From Skermania sp. ID1734 (lineage in GTDB: Bacteria; Actinomycetota; Actinomycetes; Mycobacteriales; Mycobacteriaceae): DNA of 64,000 nt. A program made the translations under genes and the position numbers. Numbering within the stretch: position 1 is the first letter of the stretch; each line of letters opens with the position of its first letter. This document shows positions 50,428 to 58,770 of this stretch, in pieces. The notes beneath the pieces were generated by a model. It was not told where the DNA came from. It ran no database searches and saw only the letters and a list, made by a program, of their open reading frames with translations. The DNA is taken from contig NZ_VLIY01000021.1 in assembly GCF_007489285.1 (NCBI RefSeq), positions 16,298 through 80,297 of the forward strand, in the 5' to 3' direction.

Positions 50428-53316
50428 ATGCCCAACTTGCCCAAGCTGCCCGACCTTCCGAAGCTGCTGCGCCGGGTTGGCGTGACGGCGGTGAACGCCA
50501 CCGACGTTGTCCGTCACGGTGGCCTCGAGACGGACAACGAGTACTCGCCCTATGAGGTAGTGAGCAGCCACAGGATCTACAAGCTGCGCCGGTACTTTCC
50601 CGACGACGTGCCCGAGAACGCGCCGGTGATGTTGTTGGTGCACCCACTGATGATCAGCGGCGACGTGTGGGACATCGCGCCGGACACCAGCGCCGTCGCC
50701 GCCCTGCACAGCATGGGGATCGATGCGTGGACCATCGACTTCGGCGACCCGCAGCATGAGCCCGGCGGCCTCGAGCGCACCCTCACCGACCACGCGCTCG
50801 CCGTCAGCGACGCCGTGGACGAGGTACGCGCGGCGACCGGACGCGATGTAGTGCTCGGGGGGCAGTCCCAGGGCGGCATGTTCAGCTACCAGGTCGCGGC
50901 CTACCGGCGCGGCGATGGGATCGACTCGCTGATCACCTTCGGCTCGCCGGTCGACACCCGGGCGCCGATGGGCGTACCGATGTCGCCGGAAACTGCGGCG
51001 ACGCTCGCGCGAGCATACTTGGATTCAGGTCTGGCACGGCGTATTTCGATTCCGGGCTGGGCGATGCGCGGTGGGACGCAGATGCTCACGCCCATCGGCG
51101 TGGCAAAAGGCAAGGCGCAGTACTACTTGAACCTGCACGACACCGAACGCCTGCTCCCCCGTGAGCGGCTGCGAAAGTATCTGGACGGCGAGGGTTGGAC
51201 GGCATACTCGGCCCCGGCGTTTGCCGAACTGCTCGAGCAGTTCATGGTGCACAACCGGATGCTGGAAGGGGGCTTCGTCTTCCGCGACCGGCTGGTGTCG
51301 CTCGCTGACATCGACGTGCCGATCCTGACGGTGGTGGGAACGACCGACCTGCTTGCGACTCCACCGGCGGTACGGGCAATCCGTCGGGCCGCGCCGCGGG
51401 CCGACGTCTACGAATTGACCATCCCGATCGGTCATTTCGGCATCATCGGCGGTGCCCGGGCTCGCAAAGTCACCTGGCCGAATGTCGGGGCGTGGATCAA
51501 GTGGCGCAACGGCGAAGCGGAATTGCCCGAGGCGATCGTGCCGGCCGACCAAATCCCGGAATGGGACCCAGTCGACGCCGGCACCGTGCGCCGGGTGATC
51601 GGCTGGACCGCCGATGTCGGGGTAACTGCAACGGCGCGAGCGATTTCGACGGCCACCGGGGCGATCAAGGGCGCCGAGGAGCTGCTGCACGCGGGCATCG
51701 ATCAGCTGCCGCGACTACGTGAACTGGGCGACTTCAAGCCAGGTACCCAGATTTCGCTCGGATTGCTGCTCGACGAGGCGGCGCAGCGCGACCCGAACAG
51801 CATCGTGTACGCGTTCGGCGACCGGGTGATCCGCCACGGTGACTTCAAAGTCCGCGTGGACAGCATCGTCAACGGCATGATGAGCCTCGGCATGCGACCG
51901 GGCGAGCGTATCGGCGTGCTGATGAGCTCGCGCCCCTCGGCGTTCAGTGTGCTCGCCGCGATCAGTCGGCTGGGAGCCACCGCAGTGCTGCTGCGGCCGG
52001 ACGGCGACCTCGAGCGTGAGGTGCGACTCGGCAAGGCGAGCTGGTTGATCTCCGACCCGCAAAATGCCCGCAATTCGGAACTGCCCGGCGTCACCTGGTG
52101 TGTCCTCGGCGTCGGCGCCGACAGTCGCGAGCTGCCCGCGCACGTGATCGACATGGAGCAGATCGACCCCACCCGGGTCAGGGTCCCGAGCTGGTACCGG
52201 CCGAACCCGCGAAAGGCATCCGACATCGCCTTCGTGCTGTTCACCGGAGAGGGCGCCGACACCCGAGACATTCTCATCACCAACCGGCGCTGGGCACTCT
52301 CGGCCCTCGGAGCCGCGTACGCCGCCGGCCTGCAATCCACGGACACCGTCTATTCGGTGACCCCGCTGTATCACTCTTCGGCGATTCTGCATGCGATGGC
52401 TGGCGCGATCGCTTCGGGGGCGCGACTCGCACTGGCCAGCGGTACCGACCCCGACACCTTTTGGGAGGAAGTGCGGCGCTACGGCGCCACGCACGTCTCC
52501 TACACTTGGGCGTCGCTGCAGGGGATCACCGATGGCCCGACGCATCCGAGTGAGCGCGACAATCCGATCCGGGTGTTCATGGGATCGGGTATGCCACATG
52601 GCATGTGGCGCCGGGTCAGCGAGCGCTTTCCCTCCGCTCGCGTGGTCGAGGTCTATGCGTCGGCGGAGGGTGATGCAATCCTGGGTAATCCGACCGGCGC
52701 AAAAATCGGTTCCGTCGGCCGGCCGCTGCCCGGCACACCCGAGGTGCGGGTGGTCGAGTATGCACTGGCGTCGCAGCGCATCGTCACAGGAACCGACGGA
52801 TTCGGTCGCGAGGCCAAACCGGGCACCGTCGGCATGCTCGTGGTCCGCGGGGAAAACACGCCGCGGCGCAGTGTGGTGCCGCTGCGCAACCTGTTCGAGT
52901 CGGGCGATTCCTGGATGTCCACAGGCGACTTGTTTGTGCGCGACCACGACGGCGACCTGTGGTTCATCGACCACATCGGTTCCTTGGTTTGGACCGAAAA
53001 CGGTCCGGTGCCCCCGTCGGTCGTCACGCACGCCCTCGAAGACATTCCGCAGGTGGCCCTCGCGGCCGCGTACGGGGTCGGCCCCACCGGGCAGGAGGTG
53101 CTCATCGCGACGGTCACCCCGCTTCCGGGAGCGCGGGTGGGTGAGTGGGAGATCAATCGGGCGGTTCGCGCACTGCCCGCCGACCACCGCCCGGCATATG
53201 TTCAGTCCGTGCAGATTCCGCTCACCGCGTGGTCCCGGCCACGGGTGGAGCCACTGCGCGCCGCTGGCATTCCCCAACCCGGCGAGAACGTATGGCGTTT
53301 GGACGAAAAAGCTTGA
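50428..53316 (+). CDS. Fusion of PhaC-like alpha/beta hydrolase and degenerate AMP-ligase-like domain
   Basis: A 962-residue two-domain protein. Residues about 20-365 resemble PHA-synthase-type alpha/beta hydrolases (VMLLVHPLMISGDVWDIAPD; elbow VVLGGQSQGGMFSYQVA, with Ser where PHA synthases have Cys; VVGTTDLLATPPAVRAIRR; PIGHFGIIGG). Residues about 430-950 resemble an ANL ligase (GDFKVRVDSIVNGMMSLGMR, VYSVTPLYHSSAILHAMAGA, VEVYASAEGDAI, WMSTGDLFVRDHDGDLWFID). The usual P-loop YTSGTTGLPKG is replaced by LFTGEGADTRDILITN, and the C-terminal catalytic Lys is replaced (WSRPRVEPLR). Ligase activity is therefore doubtful. Similar fusions occur in mycobacteria, usually labelled acyl-CoA synthetase. 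Start ATG at 50428. A convergent hairpin follows. Confidence 0.88.
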   Translation: MPNLPKLPDLPKLLRRVGVTAVNATDVVRHGGLETDNEYSPYEVVSSHRIYKLRRYFPDDVPENAPVMLLVHPLMISGDVWDIAPDTSAVAALHSMGIDAWTIDFGDPQHEPGGLERTLTDHALAVSDAVDEVRAATGRDVVLGGQSQGGMFSYQVAAYRRGDGIDSLITFGSPVDTRAPMGVPMSPETAATLARAYLDSGLARRISIPGWAMRGGTQMLTPIGVAKGKAQYYLNLHDTERLLPRERLRKYLDGEGWTAYSAPAFAELLEQFMVHNRMLEGGFVFRDRLVSLADIDVPILTVVGTTDLLATPPAVRAIRRAAPRADVYELTIPIGHFGIIGGARARKVTWPNVGAWIKWRNGEAELPEAIVPADQIPEWDPVDAGTVRRVIGWTADVGVTATARAISTATGAIKGAEELLHAGIDQLPRLRELGDFKPGTQISLGLLLDEAAQRDPNSIVYAFGDRVIRHGDFKVRVDSIVNGMMSLGMRPGERIGVLMSSRPSAFSVLAAISRLGATAVLLRPDGDLEREVRLGKASWLISDPQNARNSELPGVTWCVLGVGADSRELPAHVIDMEQIDPTRVRVPSWYRPNPRKASDIAFVLFTGEGADTRDILITNRRWALSALGAAYAAGLQSTDTVYSVTPLYHSSAILHAMAGAIASGARLALASGTDPDTFWEEVRRYGATHVSYTWASLQGITDGPTHPSERDNPIRVFMGSGMPHGMWRRVSERFPSARVVEVYASAEGDAILGNPTGAKIGSVGRPLPGTPEVRVVEYALASQRIVTGTDGFGREAKPGTVGMLVVRGENTPRRSVVPLRNLFESGDSWMSTGDLFVRDHDGDLWFIDHIGSLVWTENGPVPPSVVTHALEDIPQVALAAAYGVGPTGQEVLIATVTPLPGARVGEWEINRAVRALPADHRPAYVQSVQIPLTAWSRPRVEPLRAAGIPQPGENVWRLDEKA

Positions 53317-53317
53317 G

Positions 53318-53367
53318 CGTGTTGTTGTTCAGGCCCACCGGTCCAGAAGTGCCTGAACAACAACACG
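53318..53367. terminator. Bidirectional hairpin terminator
   Basis: Perfect 17-bp arms (CGTGTTGTTGTTCAGGC at 53318-53334, complement at 53351-53367) with a 16-base loop, between the fusion gene and the convergent GntR gene; it reaches the GntR stop codon. Confidence 0.85.
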
Positions 53368-53368
53368 A

Positions 53369-54067
53369 TCAATCTCTGCCAGTCACCGGCTCCCAGAATC
53401 CCCGCGCCTCGAGAAACGCGACAGCCTGGTTGCCGCCGTGCAGGAAATGACTCTCCGTGAGAGCGCGCGCGGTTGAGCCCGACCGCCCCTTCAGCGCCTC
53501 GAGAATCTCTCGATGATCCCGGTGCCCGGTCTGCGCCCAGTCCGGGTGGGACTCGTAAAAGCCGAGCGGTATAGCGCCATTGAGGCGTTTGAGCTCGGAG
53601 TTCAACCGCCGTGAGGCGGCTGCCTTGTTGATCAACCGATGGAACTGGAAGTTCAGCTTCTCCTCGTCGGCATTGGCCGCGCCCGATTCCATCTGGTCGG
53701 CCAACTCGGCCAACTCGGCCAGCGACGCCGCGGAAATCCGGGAGGCGGCGCGTTCGGCGGCCATTCCGGAGATCACGCCGAGCATCCAGTAATGATCGCG
53801 GATGTCGTCACGGGAAAGTCGGGCGACGAAAGCCCCTCGGCGCGGGACGATCTCGACAATGCCCTCGACCTCGAGCCCGATGAGCGCCTCGCGTACCGGC
53901 AGCTTGCTGACGCCGAGCCGTTCCGCGATCGAGTCCTGGTCGATCCTGGACCCCGGCCGCAGCCCGCCCGCGAAGATCGCCCGGCGGATCTCCTCTGCGA
54001 CGGACTCCTTCAACCCGGCAATGGCACGCCGCGGCTGACCGAGCTCGGCGTAGTTCACGGCAGCCAT
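53369..54067 (-). CDS. GntR family (FCD) transcriptional regulator
   Basis: A 232-residue FadR-subfamily GntR regulator. The N-terminal wHTH (about residues 18-80) includes ESVAEEIRRAIFAGGLRPGS, RIDQDSIAERLGVSKLPVRE and ALIGLEVEGIVEIVPRRGAF. The C-terminal FCD domain (about 95-220) contains DHYWMLGVISGMAAERAA, FQFHRLINKAAASRRL and HRDHREILEALKGRS, with Asp and His residues that often bind a metal near the ligand. It is last in an operon with PaaK-like and CitE-like genes, 15 bp after the latter. GntR-FCD operators are commonly AT-rich, so it is one candidate for the ATATTATAT sites; untested. Confidence 0.93.
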   Translation of the reverse strand: MAAVNYAELGQPRRAIAGLKESVAEEIRRAIFAGGLRPGSRIDQDSIAERLGVSKLPVREALIGLEVEGIVEIVPRRGAFVARLSRDDIRDHYWMLGVISGMAAERAASRISAASLAELAELADQMESGAANADEEKLNFQFHRLINKAAASRRLNSELKRLNGAIPLGFYESHPDWAQTGHRDHREILEALKGRSGSTARALTESHFLHGGNQAVAFLEARGFWEPVTGRD

Positions 54068-54082
54068 GGTCGAATCACCGCC

Positions 54083-54976
54083 TCACGCGTGTGCGCTCAC
54101 CGCTTCGGCCAACGCAATGACACCTTCGGCCGTCTTCACGTGGGCGATGTCGATGTGCTGACCCTCGAAGTCGACAGCGGCGCTGCCCGCCGCCTCGGCC
54201 TCGCGGAAGGCATCGATCATGCGGCGGTAGAACGCAACCTTTTCCGGTGCCGGGGTGAACACCTCGTTGGCGATCGCGACGTGCAAGGGATGAATGCAGA
54301 CCAGGCCGCGGTAGCCGAGGCCGCGGTTGTCTTCGGCGAACCGACGGCAGCCGTCGAGGTCTTTGATGTCTTGCCAGACCCCGGCGACCGGGTGATGCAG
54401 GCCGGCGGCACGGGCGGCGAGAATGATTCGGCTGCGCAGATACAGCGTCTCCAATCCCGCTGGAGTGAACTCGAATCCGAGTTCGCGACCGACGTCGGCG
54501 TTGGGACCGGTGGCGCCCAGCAGGCTGGCGACACGAGGGCTCGCCGCGGCGATTTCTTCGCAGTGCGCCATGGAGACCGCGGTCTCGAAGCTGACGATCA
54601 GTCCGACAGTGTTCGGTTCGAGGCCCTTCCTTTCCTCGAGGTGGGACACCACGGCGTCGATGCGCACAATCTCCTCGGCCGTGAACACCTTGGGCAGGAA
54701 CAGGCCGGCAAGTCCCCGCCGCACAACGGCTTCCAGGTCGCCGCCCAGCAGACCGCTCACCGAGCTGTTGGGCCGCACCCACAGGTCGGCGCGGATGTCT
54801 CGAGAGCCGAGCCGGTCCAGCGTTTCGGCGACGGCCTTGCGGCCCTGCGCCTTGTCGGCGATCGGCACCGAGTCCTCGAGGTCGAGGATTACTGCGTCCG
54901 TGCCGGACGCAAGCGCCTTGTCAGCCCAGCTGGGCTTATGGCCGGGTACGAAAAGCATTGAGCGGTAGGGTTTCAC
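54083..54976 (-). CDS. CitE/HpcH family CoA ester lyase
   Basis: A 297-residue HpcH/HpaI-family TIM barrel of the citrate lyase beta/CoA ester lyase type, which cleaves or forms C-C bonds in beta-hydroxy acyl-CoA (malyl-CoA, citramalyl-CoA and similar). Signatures: RSMLFVPGHKPSWADKALAS, TDAVILDLEDSVPIADKAQG, LWVRPNS, GLIVSFETAVSMAHCEEIAA and LGYRGLVCIHPLHVAIANEV. The LDLEDSV and SFETA elements carry the metal-binding acidic residues. The start is GTG at 54976 with AGGAGAA. It is 9 bp after the PaaK-like gene, so the two act in one pathway, by inference lysis of a hydroxyacyl-CoA. Confidence 0.92.
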   Translation of the reverse strand: MKPYRSMLFVPGHKPSWADKALASGTDAVILDLEDSVPIADKAQGRKAVAETLDRLGSRDIRADLWVRPNSSVSGLLGGDLEAVVRRGLAGLFLPKVFTAEEIVRIDAVVSHLEERKGLEPNTVGLIVSFETAVSMAHCEEIAAASPRVASLLGATGPNADVGRELGFEFTPAGLETLYLRSRIILAARAAGLHHPVAGVWQDIKDLDGCRRFAEDNRGLGYRGLVCIHPLHVAIANEVFTPAPEKVAFYRRMIDAFREAEAAGSAAVDFEGQHIDIAHVKTAEGVIALAEAVSAHA

Positions 54977-54985
54977 AGAGTTCTC

Positions 54986-56338
54986 CTAAGTGTTGACGCG
55001 TTCGATGAGTGCAACTTTGACGTGGTCGGGACGCTTGAGCGTCTTGTCCGGAACGAGTTCGACTACGGTCTTGACGTTCAGCGCCGACCGGATCCGTTGC
55101 TCGATCGTCGATTTCAGCGCGGCACGCTCCTCGGCGTCGAGCCCGTCTGCATGTTCGACCACCAACGGCAGCGGACGTTGGGTTGAATGGCCGTCGAAAT
55201 CGGCCCGGATCCGCATCTCGCCGGTCGTCGCCGGCACCAACTCGCCGATGAGTTGTTTGATCGCCGACGGAAACACGTTGATTCCGCGCACGATCAGCAT
55301 GTCGTCGGTGCGCCCGACACAACGCACCTTGTAACCCGTGCGCCCACACGGACAGTCGGTCCCAGTCACCACCACGTGGTCGCGCGTGCGGAACCGCAGC
55401 AGCGGCGAAGCCTGTCGTCGCAATGCGGTGTAGACCAACTCGCCCTGCGCACCTTCGACCGGCGCTACCTGTTCCGTCGTGTCCGGATTGATCAGCTCTG
55501 CAATCATCAGATCCGGTGACAGGAAGTGCATTCCGTCGCCGACCTCGCACTCGCCCCAATACGTGCAGGCAATGTCGGTTCCGCCGAGCATCTCTCGGGC
55601 CGTTGCGCCCCACAGTGATTCCAATTTGTCCCGCACCGACAGCAGACCGCCGCCCGGTTCTCCGCCGACGCTGATCGTGCGCACTCCGAGATTGGCCGCC
55701 GCCTGCCCGACGATCGCCGGCGCCTGCTCGGCCAGGTGAGTCAAGAAATACGGGGTACCAATCAGTGCGTTCGGGCGCTGATCGGCCGCGACCCGCAACA
55801 ACCGCTCCGCTCCCGCCTCCGCCCCGATCGGAATGTCCACGATCCCCATGTAATGCAGGATCTGCACCACGGGTAGCCCACCCACGAAACCTTTGCTCAT
55901 CCCGAATGCGTGCAGCAACCGATCACCGGGGCGAAATCCGTTCGCATACAGCGCTCGGGCTCCCAGCTCGCACCACGTCGCAATGTCGCTGCGCGTCAAA
56001 CCGACATATGACGGGCTGCCGGTAGTGCCCGACGACGCCTGAATCTGCACGATGTCGTCGCCGTCGGCGGCAACGTGCGCACCCAGCGGCGGGAACTGGG
56101 CGAGGCTGTCACGCAACTCCTGTTTTTCGGTAAACGGCAAATCGGCAAGATCGGCTACTGTCTTGACGTTGTCCGGATCGACACCGTTTTTGGCGAACTT
56201 GTCTAGGTAGAAGGCGCTATTGGCAGCCAGGTAGGCGATCTGTTGACGCAGTCGTTCGTCCTGCGCCGCACGCGTGTGTTCAGCTGGCATTGCTTCGATT
56301 GCGTTCCAGTAGCGCGCGGAGAATGGAGCGGCGGCCAT
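54986..56338 (-). CDS. Phenylacetate-CoA ligase family protein (PaaK-like)
   Basis: A 450-residue AMP-forming CoA ligase of the PaaK family. The start is ATG at 56338 (MAAAPFSARYW) with GGGAGG; a longer frame reaches 56365. The N-terminal region has AYLAANSAFYLDKFAKNGVD and LPFTEKQELRDSL. The ATP loop is IVQIQASSGTTGSPSYVGLT, a good PaaK motif. Then GGEPGGGLLSVRDKLESLWG, the CGRTGYKVRCVGRTDDMLIV segment, RGINVFPSAI, and DKTLKRPDHVKVALIERV at the C-terminus. PaaK relatives activate aromatic acids such as phenylacetate, benzoate or hydroxybenzoates. It heads the PaaK-CitE-GntR operon and is divergent from the acyl-CoA dehydrogenase genes across site h. Confidence 0.93.
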   Translation of the reverse strand: MAAAPFSARYWNAIEAMPAEHTRAAQDERLRQQIAYLAANSAFYLDKFAKNGVDPDNVKTVADLADLPFTEKQELRDSLAQFPPLGAHVAADGDDIVQIQASSGTTGSPSYVGLTRSDIATWCELGARALYANGFRPGDRLLHAFGMSKGFVGGLPVVQILHYMGIVDIPIGAEAGAERLLRVAADQRPNALIGTPYFLTHLAEQAPAIVGQAAANLGVRTISVGGEPGGGLLSVRDKLESLWGATAREMLGGTDIACTYWGECEVGDGMHFLSPDLMIAELINPDTTEQVAPVEGAQGELVYTALRRQASPLLRFRTRDHVVVTGTDCPCGRTGYKVRCVGRTDDMLIVRGINVFPSAIKQLIGELVPATTGEMRIRADFDGHSTQRPLPLVVEHADGLDAEERAALKSTIEQRIRSALNVKTVVELVPDKTLKRPDHVKVALIERVNT

Positions 56339-56372
56339 GCATGCCTCCCGGTGGTTCTCTTGCATCCGAATC

Positions 56373-56395
56373 TGATGATATTATATTTTTTATCA
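56373..56395. promoter_or_regulatory. AT-rich control site h (ATATTATAT core) between PaaK-like and acyl-CoA dehydrogenase genes
   Basis: The site reads TGATG-ATATTATAT-TTTTTATCA; the core 9-mer is at 56378-56386. It shares TGAT...ATCA ends with site d and is centrally placed in the 82-bp divergent gap. Confidence 0.55.
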
Positions 56396-56420
56396 CGAGC
56401 ACAGCCCTAGGAGCGACCCG

Positions 56421-57590
56421 ATGCCGGCAGTGAGTCCCGAAGACTTCGAACAGATCCGCGCGCTCGTTCACGAATTCATCTGCAGCAAAGTGGTGCCGCG
56501 TGAACAAGAGATCATGGACACCAACGCCATACCGGAGGATCTGCGCAAGCAGGTCGCCGAAATGGGCTTGTTCGGGTACGCGATTCCGCAGGAGTGGGGC
56601 GGGCTGGGCTTGGACCTGACCCAGGACGTGGAACTGGCCTTCGAATTCGGCTACACGAGCCTGGCGTTGCGGTCGATGTTCGGCACCAACAACGGCATTG
56701 CTGGGCAGGTGCTGGTCAACTTCGGCACCGACGAGCAGAAATCGCAGTGGCTCGAACAGATCGCTTCCGGTGACGTCGTCGCGTCGTTCGCGCTGACCGA
56801 GCCAGGCGCCGGATCGAATCCGGCAGGCTTGCGGGCTAAGGCCGTTCGCGACGGTGACGAGTGGGTGATCGACGGCCAAAAACGGTTCATCACCAACGCG
56901 CCTATCGCGGACCTGTTCGTGGTGTTCGCCCGTACCCGCCCGGCCGATAAGTCCGGCACGGGCATCGCGGTGTTTCTCGTGCCGGCCGGCACCCCCGGCG
57001 TCGAGGTCGGCGTCAAGGACAAGAAGATGGGCCAGGAGGGCGCCTGGACCGCGGATCTGAGTTTCTCCGGCGTGCGAGTGCCGGCCTCGGCGCTGGTCGG
57101 CGGCGAGGAGGACGCCGGGTACCGCGCCGCGATGACCTCGCTGGCACGTGGCCGCGTACACATCGCCGCACTTGCGGTCGGCCAGGCTCAGCGCGCCCTC
57201 GACGAGTCCGTCGCGTATGCCGCCGCAGCCACCCAGGGCGGCACCCCGATCGGCGACTTCCAACTTGTGCAGGCGATGATCGCCGACCAACAGACTGGGG
57301 TGATGGCCGGCCGCGCGTTGGTGCGCGAGGCCGCTCGACGGTATGTCAGCGGCGAGGACCGCCGCATTGGTCCGTCGGCGGCGAAGCTGTACTGCACCGA
57401 GATGGCCGGTAAGGTCGCCGACCTCGCCGTGCAGATTCACGGCGGCACCGGATACATGCGCGAGGTGCCCGTCGAGCGCATCTACCGCGACGTGCGTCTG
57501 CTGCGTCTGTACGAGGGCACCAGCGAAATTCAACGACTCATCATCGGCGGCGGGCTGATCCGCGAGGCAAAGAAAAGGGGCGGGCAATGA
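56421..57590 (+). CDS. Acyl-CoA dehydrogenase (first of pair)
   Basis: A 389-residue FAD-dependent acyl-CoA dehydrogenase, introducing a double bond into an acyl-CoA. Signatures: IPQEWGGLGLDLTQDVELAF, ASFALTEPGAGSNPAGLRAK (flavin loop), KRFITNAPIADLFVVFART and LYCTEMAGKVADLAVQIHGG, then LYEGTSEIQRLIIGGGLIRE. The Glu in YEGTSEIQR is the position of the usual catalytic base in the short/medium-chain group. The start is ATG at 56421 after AGGAGCG. The stop overlaps the next gene (ATGA). With the second dehydrogenase and thiolase it makes a short beta-oxidation operon. Confidence 0.95.
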   Translation: MPAVSPEDFEQIRALVHEFICSKVVPREQEIMDTNAIPEDLRKQVAEMGLFGYAIPQEWGGLGLDLTQDVELAFEFGYTSLALRSMFGTNNGIAGQVLVNFGTDEQKSQWLEQIASGDVVASFALTEPGAGSNPAGLRAKAVRDGDEWVIDGQKRFITNAPIADLFVVFARTRPADKSGTGIAVFLVPAGTPGVEVGVKDKKMGQEGAWTADLSFSGVRVPASALVGGEEDAGYRAAMTSLARGRVHIAALAVGQAQRALDESVAYAAAATQGGTPIGDFQLVQAMIADQQTGVMAGRALVREAARRYVSGEDRRIGPSAAKLYCTEMAGKVADLAVQIHGGTGYMREVPVERIYRDVRLLRLYEGTSEIQRLIIGGGLIREAKKRGGQ

Positions 57591-58735
57591 CATTGACCGA
57601 GGACGAGCAGCAGATGGTCGGGTTGGTCTCGGAATTCGTCGACGAGCGGGTTCGTCCGCGGGTACGCGAGTTCGAGGCCGACGACGTCTACCCCGCCGAA
57701 TTCATCGACGAAATGAGGAAACTCGGCTTCTTCGGGTTACTCGCCCCCGCCGAGTACGGCGGTGTCGACGTGAGCACCGCCTGCTTTGCCCGGGTCACCG
57801 AGGAACTCGCGCGCGGCTGGATGAGCCTGGCCGGCGCGATCGGCGGGCACTCGGTGATCACCTATCTGATCAAGACCTTCGGCACCCCCGACCAGAAGCG
57901 AAAGTACCTGCCGAAGATGGCCGACGGCTCCATCCGCGCGACCATGGCTCTGACCGAACCCGGCGGCGGCAGCGACCTGCAGGCCATGCGCACCTATGCC
58001 ACACGCACCGCAAACGGGTGGTCGATCACCGGCTCTAAGACGTGGATTTCCAACGCCGCGCACTCCGGGCTGATCGGCCTGCTGTGTGTCACCGACCGCG
58101 ACGCCACACCCGCCCACCGCGGCATGAGCGTGATTCTCGTCGAACCCGGTGCAGGCCTGACCATTTCGAAGAAACTGCCCAAGCTCGGATACCGCGGAGT
58201 GGAGGCGTGTGAGCTGGTCTTCGACGGGCGCACGGTCGGCGACGACGCGATCCTCGGCGGCACCCCCAACCTGGGCTGGTCACACATGATGCGCGGTCTC
58301 GAGGTCGGCCGGATCCAGGTGGCCTCCCGCGCACTGGGGGTCGGACAGGCTGCGCTCAACGACGCGGTCAAGTATGCGCAGGAGCGCGAATCGTTCGGTA
58401 AACCGATCTGGAAACACCAGTCCGTGGGAAATCTGTTGGCAGACATGGCCACCAAGATGCGCGCCGCCCGCCTGCTCACCCTCGACGCCGCCGAGAAACT
58501 CGACGCCGGCGAACGGGCCGACATGGAAGCCGGCATGGCCAAACTGTTCGCCTCCGAGGCAGCCATGCAGGTCGCCCTCGACGCTATCCGTGTGCACGGC
58601 GGCTACGGCTACTCCAAGGAATACGACGTCGAACGCTACTTCCGCGACGCACCGCTGATGATCGTCGGCGAAGGCACCAACGAGATCCAACGCAACGTCA
58701 TTGCCGCACAACTGATCGCGCGCAACAAAATCTGA
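57587..58735 (+). CDS. Acyl-CoA dehydrogenase (second of pair)
   Basis: A 382-residue acyl-CoA dehydrogenase. Signatures: FFGLLAPAEYGGVDVSTACF, ATMALTEPGGGSDLQAMRTY, SKTWISNAAHSGLIGLLCVT and VALDAIRVHGGYGYSKEYDV, then YFRDAPLMIVGEGTNEIQRN. The Glu of GEGTNEIQR is the expected catalytic base. It starts inside the stop of the first dehydrogenase (ATGA). Pairs of this kind may form heteromers, as described for actinobacterial steroid side-chain dehydrogenases, or act on different chain lengths; the sequence does not tell which. Confidence 0.95.
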   Translation: MTLTEDEQQMVGLVSEFVDERVRPRVREFEADDVYPAEFIDEMRKLGFFGLLAPAEYGGVDVSTACFARVTEELARGWMSLAGAIGGHSVITYLIKTFGTPDQKRKYLPKMADGSIRATMALTEPGGGSDLQAMRTYATRTANGWSITGSKTWISNAAHSGLIGLLCVTDRDATPAHRGMSVILVEPGAGLTISKKLPKLGYRGVEACELVFDGRTVGDDAILGGTPNLGWSHMMRGLEVGRIQVASRALGVGQAALNDAVKYAQERESFGKPIWKHQSVGNLLADMATKMRAARLLTLDAAEKLDAGERADMEAGMAKLFASEAAMQVALDAIRVHGGYGYSKEYDVERYFRDAPLMIVGEGTNEIQRNVIAAQLIARNKI

Positions 58736-58770
58736 CGCACACAAACAGCCAGGAACGGAGCTACCGCGCT

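Noticed and set aside
51715..53277. A 520-residue minus-strand frame opposite the PhaC/ligase fusion
   Set aside because: Antisense shadow of a well-supported gene; composition is Arg/His/Asp-rich with no family pattern and no ribosome site.
56280..57593. A 437-residue minus-strand frame opposite the first acyl-CoA dehydrogenase
   Set aside because: It overlaps the clear PaaK-like and dehydrogenase genes and their divergent promoter; no motif was seen.
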